Source of the DNA: Verrucomicrobiales bacterium | GTDB taxonomy: Bacteria; Verrucomicrobiota; Verrucomicrobiia; Limisphaerales; UBA1100 | Reading direction: 5' to 3' | DNA: 5,052 nt | Assembly: GCA_011523245.1 (NCBI GenBank) | Contig: WTHG01000538.1 | Coordinates: 1-5,052 of the forward strand | In this document: positions 1-5,021 of the stretch, piece by piece | How positions within the stretch are numbered: the stretch's first letter is position 1 | Layout of the letters: every line of letters starts with the position of its first letter | Notes under the pieces: generated by a model | The model's database searches: none | What the model saw: only the letters and a program-made list of their open reading frames with translations | Told to the model about the DNA's origin: nothing | Translations under genes and position numbers: made by a program

Positions 1-1
1 C

Positions 2-325
2 CCGGGCATCCTCGGCATTTGCATCGGCGGCGATCGGGCAACGGGGTATGAACGATCGAAAACGCAGTTCCTTCGCATGCTAGACGATCGGAATGATCAT
101 GCGGAACTGGATGCGCTGGAGCAGGATATTCTCACAACGGCCAACAAACTCGGCATCGGCCCGATGGGGTTTGGCGGCAACACGACGTTATTGGGCGTGA
201 AAATCTGCGCGGCCAACCGAGTGCCGGCGTCTTATTTTGTGAGCATCAGCTACATGTGCTGGGCCTTCCGCCGCCACGGCGCGACGCTGGGTGCACAAGG
301 CGAAATCGACCACTGGCTTTACTAA
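2..325 (+). CDS. Class I fumarate hydratase (Fe-S), alpha subunit, C-terminal part
   Basis: This is the last 107 residues of a 4Fe-4S hydro-lyase alpha subunit (FumA N-terminal/TtdA family). The reading frame is open from base 2, so the start lies outside the window. Class I fumarases interconvert fumarate and malate in the TCA cycle in the cytoplasm. Visible family signatures are GGDRATGYE (fragment residues 9-17), GIGPMGFGGNTT (51-62) and SYMCWAFRR (83-91). By remembered alignment with E. coli FumA, Cys86 of the fragment corresponds to the third cluster-ligating cysteine, four residues before a conserved Arg. The histidine expected 12 residues before that cysteine appears to be Val74. The chain ends at TAA (323-325), where single-chain FumA continues, so this is the split alpha/beta form. 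The beta subunit starts one base later. L-tartrate dehydratase or another member of the family is possible; fumarase is the most likely call. Confidence 0.88.
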   Translation, partial: PGILGICIGGDRATGYERSKTQFLRMLDDRNDHAELDALEQDILTTANKLGIGPMGFGGNTTLLGVKICAANRVPASYFVSISYMCWAFRRHGATLGAQGEIDHWLY

Positions 326-326
326 G

Positions 327-902
327 ATGATTGAACTGACTACCCCCATCACCGAGGAACAGGTGCGCGACCTGAAGGTTGGCGATCAGGTTTCGATTTC
401 TGGCGTGGTGTATACTGGGCGCGACGCCGTGCACAAATACCTGCACGAAGGCGGCGCGCTGCCCGAGGGCGTGAACTTCGAAGGAAGTATCATTTATCAC
501 TGTGGCCCAGTGGTGGTGAAGGATGAGAACGACGACTGGCAGGTGACAGCCGCCGGACCCACGACCTCCATTCGTGAGGAACCGTATCAGGCTGATATCA
601 TGAAACGCTTCGGCGTTCGGGGCGTGATTGGAAAGGGCGGCATGGGGCCGAAGACACTGGCCGGCTGCGCGGAAAATGGCTGCGTGTATTTGCACGGCAT
701 CGGCGGAGCCGCACAGGTGTTGGCCGAGCATATTACCAAGGTGCGCAACGTGTATTTCAAGGAGGAGTTTGGCAGCCCCGAGGCGATCTGGGAATTGGAA
801 GTCACCGGCTTCCCCGCGGTGGTCACCATGGACAGTCACAACAAATCCCTCCACGCCGAGGTGGCCGCCGCCAGTCAGGCGGTGTTGGATGAGAATCTCT
901 AG
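327..902 (+). CDS. Class I fumarate hydratase (Fe-S), beta subunit
   Basis: This 191-residue protein matches the separate beta subunit (FumA C-terminal/TtdB family), which normally has about 180-200 residues and joins alpha to complete the active site. Visible motifs are TGRDAVHK (residues 30-37), HCGPVVV (58-64), AGPTTSIR (76-83), GVIGKGGMG (99-107) and CVYLHGIGGAAQ near 120. Arg32, Thr79, Arg83 and Lys103 have the order and spacing of the substrate-binding Arg, Thr, Arg and Lys of characterised class I fumarases, so this half looks catalytically intact. The frame is open upstream to an ATG at 291, but that start would lie inside the alpha gene and add residues unlike the family. ATG 327 gives a typical N-terminus, MIELTTPITEEQV. 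With only one base between the alpha stop and this ATG and no strong ribosome-binding site, translational coupling is likely. The TAG stop overlaps the pyrB stop on the other strand. Confidence 0.93.
   Translation: MIELTTPITEEQVRDLKVGDQVSISGVVYTGRDAVHKYLHEGGALPEGVNFEGSIIYHCGPVVVKDENDDWQVTAAGPTTSIREEPYQADIMKRFGVRGVIGKGGMGPKTLAGCAENGCVYLHGIGGAAQVLAEHITKVRNVYFKEEFGSPEAIWELEVTGFPAVVTMDSHNKSLHAEVAAASQAVLDENL
899..902. other. Overlapping stop codons of convergent genes in CTAG
   Basis: The palindrome CTAG contains both stop codons: TAG at 900-902 on + for the fumarase beta subunit and TAG at 901-899 on - for pyrB. The genes therefore meet with no intergenic base. No hairpin with a U-run was found on either side, so each transcript must run into the other gene unless it is stopped by a factor such as Rho. 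Confidence 0.9.
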
Positions 903-1831
903 AGGGCGTCCTGCTGCCCGCCGTTGACGAGGTAGAGTGCAGCCATACGAACGGCGATGCCGTTGGTGACCTGTTCGAGAATCACCGCCCGATCGCCATC
1001 GGCAATTTCACTTTCGATTTCCACGCCGCGGTTCATGGGGCCGGGGTGCATGATCATGGCCTCGGGCTTGGTGAGGGTGAGACGTTTGCGGTTCAGGCCG
1101 AAGAGCCGGGCGTACTCGCCGATGCTTGGGAACATCGTCTTGCGCTGGCGCTCGTGTTGGATGCGGAGGAGGTTGATCACATCGGCATCGGCCAGTGCTT
1201 CGTCCAGATTATAGGTCACCCGACAGCCCATTTCCTCAAACACTCGCGGCACGAGTGTGCTGGGGCCGCAGAGGGTGACGTTGGCGCCGAGCTTGCGCAG
1301 GGCCCAGATATTGGAGCGGGCCACGCGACTGTAGAGGATATCACCGAGGATGGTGACGTTGAGGCCCGCGATGGTGCCTTTCTTTTCCCGAATGGTGAAC
1401 ACATCAAGGAGAGCCTGCGTAGGATGCTCATGCGCGCCGTCGCCGGCGTTCACCACGTGGGCGTCGAGAAAGCGTGCAAGAAAATGCGGCGCACCGGCGG
1501 CTTTGTGGCGAATGACGATGATGTCCGCATTCAACGCCTCCAGAGTGCGCGCGGTATCCTTCAGGCTTTCCCCTTTTTGAAAGGAGGACGCATCGGCGGC
1601 GAAGTTTATGATGTCCGCGCTGAGGCGCTTGGCGGAAAGCTCGAAGCTCACGCGCGTGCGGGTGGAGGGTTCGACGAAGAAGTTAACGACCGTTTTTCCC
1701 TGCAGGGCAGGGACCTTCTTGATGTCACGTTCGCCCACGGCCTTGAACTCGCGTGCGGTGTCGAGTACCGCAGTCAGTTCCTCGCCGGTGAGGCTTTCAA
1801 TATCCAGCAGATGTTTGCGATGCCAACTCAT
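899..1831 (-). CDS. pyrB: Aspartate carbamoyltransferase, catalytic subunit
   Basis: PyrB joins carbamoyl phosphate and L-aspartate to make N-carbamoyl-L-aspartate, the committed step of pyrimidine synthesis, in the cytoplasm. The 310-residue length is normal for a catalytic chain. The carbamoyl-phosphate domain carries FVEPSTRTR (52-60), the KGES loop (Lys86) reached from the neighbouring subunit, and HPTQALLD (136-143). The aspartate domain carries LLRIQHER (221-228) and MHPGPMNRG (261-269). All the active-site motifs are present, and HPGPMNRG is typical of PyrB rather than ornithine carbamoyltransferase. The ATG at 1831-1829 overlaps the pyrR TGA in ATGA, which indicates translational coupling; no Shine-Dalgarno is visible before it. 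No pyrI regulatory chain and no pyrC follow, because convergent fumarase genes begin immediately. Expression should be set by the attenuator upstream of pyrR. Confidence 0.97.
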   Translation of the reverse strand: MSWHRKHLLDIESLTGEELTAVLDTAREFKAVGERDIKKVPALQGKTVVNFFVEPSTRTRVSFELSAKRLSADIINFAADASSFQKGESLKDTARTLEALNADIIVIRHKAAGAPHFLARFLDAHVVNAGDGAHEHPTQALLDVFTIREKKGTIAGLNVTILGDILYSRVARSNIWALRKLGANVTLCGPSTLVPRVFEEMGCRVTYNLDEALADADVINLLRIQHERQRKTMFPSIGEYARLFGLNRKRLTLTKPEAMIMHPGPMNRGVEIESEIADGDRAVILEQVTNGIAVRMAALYLVNGGQQDAL

Positions 1832-2361
1832 GGGGTTTGGAGGACGACCGCTTCGGGCGCGCTGCGATCGTCGCAGCGCACTTCCACGCGTTCGTCCGGG
1901 TGGGTGGGTAAATTCTTGCCAACGAAATCGGGTCGGATAGGCAGCTCGCGATGGCCGCGATCAATGAGCACAGCAAGCCGGATACATTTGGGGCGGCCGA
2001 AACCCATCAGCGCGTCAATGGAGGCGCGCACAGTGCGACCGGAGGAGAGCACGTCATCTACCAGCACAACCGTTTGGCCGGCCAGATCGCCGGCCAGTTG
2101 GGTTGGTCGCAGCTCGCTCATGCCACGTTGGGAAAGATCATCGCGATGGAGGCCGGGCTCCACCGAGCCGGTGGCCACGGGGAACCCGTACAGTCCGGCG
2201 AGGGTTTCACTCAACTGTTGAGCGAGCGCGACACCGCCGCGCTGAATGCCCACAAGCATGAGCGAGGAACATTCGGGGTGGGCTTCGGCAATCTCATGCG
2301 CCACCCGGCGCCAGGCGCGGCCGAGGTCAGCGGCTTCCAGTACAATGCGTTCGTCAGGCAT
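1828..2361 (-). CDS. pyrR: Bifunctional pyr operon regulator / uracil phosphoribosyltransferase
   Basis: PyrR is a phosphoribosyltransferase-fold protein that binds pyr leader RNA when UMP is high and promotes transcription termination. Many members also make UMP from uracil and PRPP. The PRPP-binding motif VVLVDDVLSSGRT is at 98-110, LVGIQRGG at 36-43 and LHRDDLS at 71-77. The near-invariant C-terminal stretch with RGHRELPIR (135-143) and VGKN (147-150) is PyrR-specific. His22, His137, Arg138, Arg143 and Lys149 align, from memory, with residues implicated in RNA binding in Bacillus PyrR, so RNA binding is probably kept. I chose ATG 2361 (177 residues) because the protein then begins MPDERIVL, like the family. 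The frame also opens at a GTG at 2373, but that codon directly follows the terminator U-run. Neither start has a Shine-Dalgarno. The gene overlaps pyrB by four bases (ATGA). Confidence 0.95.
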   Translation of the reverse strand: MPDERIVLEAADLGRAWRRVAHEIAEAHPECSSLMLVGIQRGGVALAQQLSETLAGLYGFPVATGSVEPGLHRDDLSQRGMSELRPTQLAGDLAGQTVVLVDDVLSSGRTVRASIDALMGFGRPKCIRLAVLIDRGHRELPIRPDFVGKNLPTHPDERVEVRCDDRSAPEAVVLQTP

Positions 2362-2373
2362 GGTGGCGGGCAC

Positions 2374-2397
2374 AAAAAAAGCCGCGCGGCCGCGCTT
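2374..2397 (-). terminator. Intrinsic terminator of the pyr attenuator
   Basis: In the - strand RNA, AAGCGCG (2397-2391) pairs with CGC (2386-2384) and GCUU (2382-2379), with G2383 bulged and a GCCG loop. The U-run spans 2380-2374. A competing small hairpin, CGCGC-GCAA-GCGCG (2404-2391), uses part of the same 5' arm. The U-run ends 12 bases before the preferred pyrR ATG, so this terminator acts ahead of the gene rather than at its end. Confidence 0.68.
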
Positions 2398-2445
2398 GCG
2401 CGCGAATCCAACGCGGAGTTGATCCGTTTCGTTTCATCGACCTTG

Positions 2446-2463
2446 GCGGCCTCGCAGGACCGC
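2446..2463 (-). promoter_or_regulatory. PyrR-binding loop (anti-antiterminator hairpin)
   Basis: The RNA reads GCGGUCCUGCGAGGCCGC. GCGG pairs with CCGC, a U is bulged, and CC pairs with GG around a UGCGA loop. The core GGUCCUGCGAGGCC matches the remembered PyrR-binding consensus ARUCCNGNGAGGYU at every specified position except the first and the last. The hairpin sits upstream of pyrR itself, where it belongs. The match is by eye, but the combination of sequence, fold and location makes chance unlikely. Confidence 0.75.
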
Positions 2464-2482
2464 ATTAAAGGTGTTCAAATTG

Positions 2483-2695
2483 TTACGCAGTCGCCCGTTC
2501 GGCGTGGCGGCGTTTGCGCCACTGCGACCGGTGATTCACCATCCAGTCCGTGAGCGCTTCCTCAAACCCAATATCGGCGCCGGCTTTTTCTGACTCCAGC
2601 CATTTATGCCGCATGATTTCCTCGCGCTCGGCCAGAAACTCCCGGTAAAGCGTAGAATTCTTTAGCAAATCACTGGATGTAGCCGAATCTGCCAT
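2483..2695 (-). CDS. Small hypothetical protein, 70 residues
   Basis: No function can be assigned. The ORF lies between mrp and pyrR on the same strand and encodes a hydrophilic, charged protein with no signal peptide, membrane segment or cysteine. The middle looks helical: YREFLAEREEIMRHKW (residues 18-33) followed by SEKAGADIGFEEALTDW (35-51), then HRSQWRKRRH (54-63), giving a basic tail. The pattern of His-Lys, Ser-Glu, Gly-x-Asp-x-Gly and Asp-Trp recalls short conserved hypothetical proteins and the end of DUF4032 proteins, but that is a memory-based resemblance. The basic C-terminus could contact nucleic acid. A weak GGAA lies about 11 bases before the ATG. The gene ends 20 bases before the PyrR-binding hairpin, so it may share a transcript with pyrRB or carry their promoter within it. 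Confidence 0.65.
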   Translation of the reverse strand: MADSATSSDLLKNSTLYREFLAEREEIMRHKWLESEKAGADIGFEEALTDWMVNHRSQWRKRRHAERATA

Positions 2696-2830
2696 AAGCG
2701 TGTTCCAATAGGACGTGATGGGTACACGAACCCTTCATTGAAAACAATACATTATTGGCGAAAAAACGCAAATTGACGGCCGATTTTTCGGCAAACAGTC
2801 GGGAATAACCGGCGAACAGCGGGAATAATC
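2696..2830. other. Intergenic gap between mrp and the small ORF
   Basis: These 135 bases are more AT-rich than the genes around them. Next to the mrp stop they contain a two-unit tandem repeat. They then contain an inverted repeat GCCGA-TTTT-TCGGC (2779-2792), which overlaps a longer alternative pairing of CGAAAAA (2759-2765) with TTTTTCG (2784-2790). On the - strand the run TTTTTT (2766-2761) follows this structure, so it could be a weak terminator for mrp. The AT-rich stretch 2760-2735 is the likeliest promoter region for the small ORF: TTGCGT and TATTGT are 15 bases apart, a poor match to the sigma-70 consensus. A short inverted repeat GGGT/ACCC lies at 2720-2733. None of these is certain. 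Confidence 0.4.
2789..2828. repeat. Two-copy tandem repeat just past mrp
   Basis: Unit 1 (2789-2808) reads CGGCAAACAGTCGGGAATAA and unit 2 (2810-2828) reads CGGCGAACAGCGGGAATAA. They differ by one substitution and one missing T and are separated by one base. The period of about 21 bases is two helical turns. The repeat starts two bases beyond the mrp stop codon and is non-coding. It could be a tandem protein-binding site or the end of a dispersed repeat family; only two copies are seen in this window. Confidence 0.8.
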
Positions 2831-3871
2831 CTAGTCCAACACCTCGCGCAAGGATGCCGCCACTTTCCCAAATGCCTCCGCTGGAGCGCTTTCGGGTGCG
2901 CTGACCACTACCGGCACGCCGACATCGCCGCCTTCGCGGATCTCGGTGAAGATCGGCACCTCGCCCAAGAAGGTGGTGCCTTGATTCTGCGCCTCGGCCG
3001 CGCCGCCGCCGTGGCCAAAAATCTCCACGCGCTCACCACCCGGGGCGGTGAAGTAGCTCATGTTTTCCACGATACCCAGCAACGGCACATTCACGCGCTC
3101 AAACATTGCGATGCCCTTACGCACCACACCGAGTGACGCCTCCTGCGGCGTGGTCACCACCACACCGCCGTCGAGCGGCACCGTTTGGCATAGAGACAAC
3201 TGCGCGTCGCCGGTGCCGGGCGGCAGATCCACCAGGAGATAATCCAGCGTGCCCCAATCCACCTGCAGCACAAACTGCTGGATGGTTTTCATGATCATCG
3301 GGCCGCGCCAAATCACCGGCTGATCACCCTCAAGCAGGAAGCCCATGCTCATCAGCTTCACCCCGTGGTTCATCAGCGGCACGAGCTTTTCCTCCGGACT
3401 CACCAGGGGCCGTTCGTTCACGCCCATCATTAGCGGCACGCTTGGGCCGTAGATGTCGCAATCGAGCAGGCCCACTTCGCCGCCAGTTTGTGCCAGCGCG
3501 CAGGCTAGGTTCACCGAGCAGGTGCTCTTGCCCACACCGCCTTTACCGGAGGCTACGGCGATCACCTTGTTGATGCCGGGAATCCTGTTGGGTTTGGCCT
3601 GACCGCCGCCCGCGGGGGCCTGACCGGCCGGCGGCATTTTCACCTGCACCATGGCGCGCTCAATGCCGTCCAATGCTTTCACCACCGCCTCGCACTCTGC
3701 CTTCAACTGCGCGGCCACCTCGGGGTTGTGGGTCGTCAGTTCAAGGTCAATACCCGCCGATCCGTTGGCCACCGCCACGCCTTTCACCAATCCGAACGAC
3801 ACAATATCGCGCGAGTAGCCCGGATAATTCACGCCCTTCAGCGCCTCTTGAATTTGCTCTTCGAGATTCAT
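2831..3871 (-). CDS. mrp: Mrp/ApbC/NBP35-family Fe-S carrier P-loop ATPase
   Basis: Mrp proteins are cytoplasmic dimeric ATPases that carry and hand over 4Fe-4S clusters. This 346-residue protein has an N-terminal MIP18/FeS-assembly domain (about 1-80), a Pro/Gly/Ala linker (80-98) and a ParA-like NTPase domain (102-346). The deviant Walker A is SGKGGVGKST (108-117) with both lysines, DCDIYGPSVP is at 137-146 and DLPPGTGD is at 215-222. The CxxC normally found shortly after ENMSYF is absent: residues 272-286 read SYFTAPGGERVEIFG. The ATPase part is intact, so cluster binding would need other ligands. I chose ATG 3871, one base after the stop of the upstream desulfurase-like gene, with GGGA 8 bases before it; it gives the usual N-terminus. 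The frame is open to 4012, but that extension is an out-of-frame shadow of the upstream gene. ATG 3880 is a minor alternative. Confidence 0.94.
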   Translation of the reverse strand: MNLEEQIQEALKGVNYPGYSRDIVSFGLVKGVAVANGSAGIDLELTTHNPEVAAQLKAECEAVVKALDGIERAMVQVKMPPAGQAPAGGGQAKPNRIPGINKVIAVASGKGGVGKSTCSVNLACALAQTGGEVGLLDCDIYGPSVPLMMGVNERPLVSPEEKLVPLMNHGVKLMSMGFLLEGDQPVIWRGPMIMKTIQQFVLQVDWGTLDYLLVDLPPGTGDAQLSLCQTVPLDGGVVVTTPQEASLGVVRKGIAMFERVNVPLLGIVENMSYFTAPGGERVEIFGHGGGAAEAQNQGTTFLGEVPIFTEIREGGDVGVPVVVSAPESAPAEAFGKVAASLREVLD

Positions 3872-3872
3872 G

Positions 3873-5021
3873 TTACGCATCCCACGTCGGCGACAGGGCG
3901 CGGAGTTTGGCGACCTGTTTGGGGATGATCTCCAGCACGTGGTCGATGTCCGCCGTCGAGATGTCGCGACCGAGGGAGAGGAGAACGTTGCCCTTGGCTT
4001 GGGCGACGTCAAGCCCGATTGCCGCGAGAGCAGGAGGAATGGCGAGGTTTTGCGTCACACACGCTGCGCCGCTGGCAATCGCCACGCCTTGCATGTCCAA
4101 TGCCAGCGCCAGGCCTTCGCCTTCCAAACCGGCCAGCGAATAATTCAATTGGGTCGGCAACCGTTCAACACCGGGCGTCGGGCCGTTGAGCGAAATCTTT
4201 TCAATTCGTTCCTGTAATCCGGCGTGGAGTTGCTCTTGCAACGGGCCCACCTCAATGACGGGCAAGGTCGCCGCAGCGCCAGCCCCGACGATGGCCGCTA
4301 AATTCTCCGTGCCGGCGCGCCATCCGCCTTGTTGCCCGCCGCCGTGTAACTGCGGCGACAAGGGCACACACGGATTGCGATACAATACGCCTACACCTTG
4401 CGGTCCGCCAAAACGATGTGGAGCCAGAGTAAGGAGCGATATGGGATGAGCCTCTACATCGACCGGCACCCACCCACCGCTGGCAGTAGCATCGATCAGC
4501 AAAGGAATGCCTCGTTCGGCCGCTACGGCTCCCAGCGCGGGTAGGTTCTGAACCGTGCCGAGATCATGGTTGGCGTGGTGCGTGGCGATGAGGATAGTTT
4601 TGTCGGTGACCGACTCCGCTACAGCTGCGGCCGTCAAGCGGCCCTCGCCATCCACCGGCACGCGCGTGGCGGTGAACCCCTGTTGCTCGAGCCAGGCGAC
4701 CGATTGGTCGATCGAGGGATGTTCGATATTGGAGAGAATAAGGTGCGAGCCGCGTTCGCGCTGGGCTTCGGCTACGCCTTTGACAGCGAGGTTGTTGGCC
4801 TCCGTGCCGGAGCTGGTGAACACGAGATCGTCGGCCGGCGCCCCGATCATCGCGGCGCACTGGGCAGCGGCGGAGTCGAGCGCTTCGCGGGCTTTGAGCC
4901 CATGCCAGTGCAGGGAGGACGCATTGCCGTGGATTTCCTCTAGCCACGGCCGCATCGCCGCGCGCACTTCGGAAGCCAAAGGCCCACCTGAGAGGTGGTC
5001 AAGATACACACGGCGTTTCAT
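3873..5021 (-). CDS. NifS/IscS-like cysteine desulfurase homologue lacking the PLP lysine
   Basis: This 382-residue protein has the full length and fold signatures of class V aminotransferase cysteine desulfurases, which take sulfur from cysteine for Fe-S clusters and thio-cofactors. Kept motifs are GNASSLHWHG (32-41), TSSGTEANN (69-77), IEHPSI with the PLP-stacking His101, Asn151, Asp177, GGGQQGGWRAGTEN (227-240), SGAAC with the sulfur-carrying Cys321, and SLGR (349-352). The segment that should read S-x-H-K reads APHRFGGPQG (200-209), so the Schiff-base lysine is Arg203 (codon CGT). No lysine occurs between residues 142 and 274. The Gln that contacts the PLP ring oxygen is Ala180, and the usual A-T-T-P near the N-terminus is SGGP. 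The ATG at 5021 gives a normal N-terminus, MKRRVYLD, but is preceded by pyrimidines rather than a Shine-Dalgarno. One base separates the stop from mrp. It may be a pseudoenzyme or an altered PLP enzyme; it should not be assumed active. Confidence 0.85.
   Translation of the reverse strand: MKRRVYLDHLSGGPLASEVRAAMRPWLEEIHGNASSLHWHGLKAREALDSAAAQCAAMIGAPADDLVFTSSGTEANNLAVKGVAEAQRERGSHLILSNIEHPSIDQSVAWLEQQGFTATRVPVDGEGRLTAAAVAESVTDKTILIATHHANHDLGTVQNLPALGAVAAERGIPLLIDATASGGWVPVDVEAHPISLLTLAPHRFGGPQGVGVLYRNPCVPLSPQLHGGGQQGGWRAGTENLAAIVGAGAAATLPVIEVGPLQEQLHAGLQERIEKISLNGPTPGVERLPTQLNYSLAGLEGEGLALALDMQGVAIASGAACVTQNLAIPPALAAIGLDVAQAKGNVLLSLGRDISTADIDHVLEIIPKQVAKLRALSPTWDA

Larger units (their letters stand above)
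2374..2463 (-). promoter_or_regulatory. PyrR-responsive attenuator leader ahead of pyrRB
   Basis: On the - strand the 90 bases before pyrR contain a PyrR-binding-loop hairpin (2463-2446) and then, at the end, a GC-rich hairpin with a run of seven Us (2397-2374). The 3' arm of the binding loop, GGCCGC (2451-2446), is fully complementary to GCGGCC (2393-2388) in the terminator's 5' side and loop. CCAA (2446-2443) can also pair with UUGG (2411-2408). These pairings exclude both flanking hairpins, giving the expected switch: without PyrR-UMP an antiterminator forms, and with it the terminator forms. This resembles the Bacillus pyr mechanism. The structures were folded by eye. No convincing promoter is visible between the upstream small ORF's stop (2483) and the hairpin, so transcription probably starts inside or upstream of that ORF. 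Confidence 0.72.

Noticed and set aside
291..326. Upstream ATG for the fumarase beta subunit
   Set aside because: It would overlap the alpha subunit's conserved C-terminus and add 12 residues not typical of the family.
246..854. 202-codon open frame on - opposite the fumarase genes
   Set aside because: The + strand frame has clear fumarase motifs; this one is a compositional shadow rich in His, Arg and Gly.
1046..2221. 391-codon open frame on + opposite pyrB and pyrR
   Set aside because: It lies entirely antisense to two genes with clear family motifs, and its translation shows no recognisable domain. It is a by-product of GC-rich codon use.
2464..2469. TTTAAT on - as a -10 box for pyrRB
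   Set aside because: Transcription would then start near 2457, inside the 5' arm of the PyrR-binding hairpin and destroying it. No -35 box is found at the right distance.
3872..4012. N-terminal extension of Mrp by 47 residues
   Set aside because: The extra residues are a Ser/Arg/Pro-rich shadow of the upstream desulfurase-like gene. ATG 3871 gives the normal family start one base after the upstream stop.
4566..4943. 125-codon + frame and 127-codon - frame inside the desulfurase-like gene
   Set aside because: Both overlap the well-supported 382-residue frame and show no family signatures.
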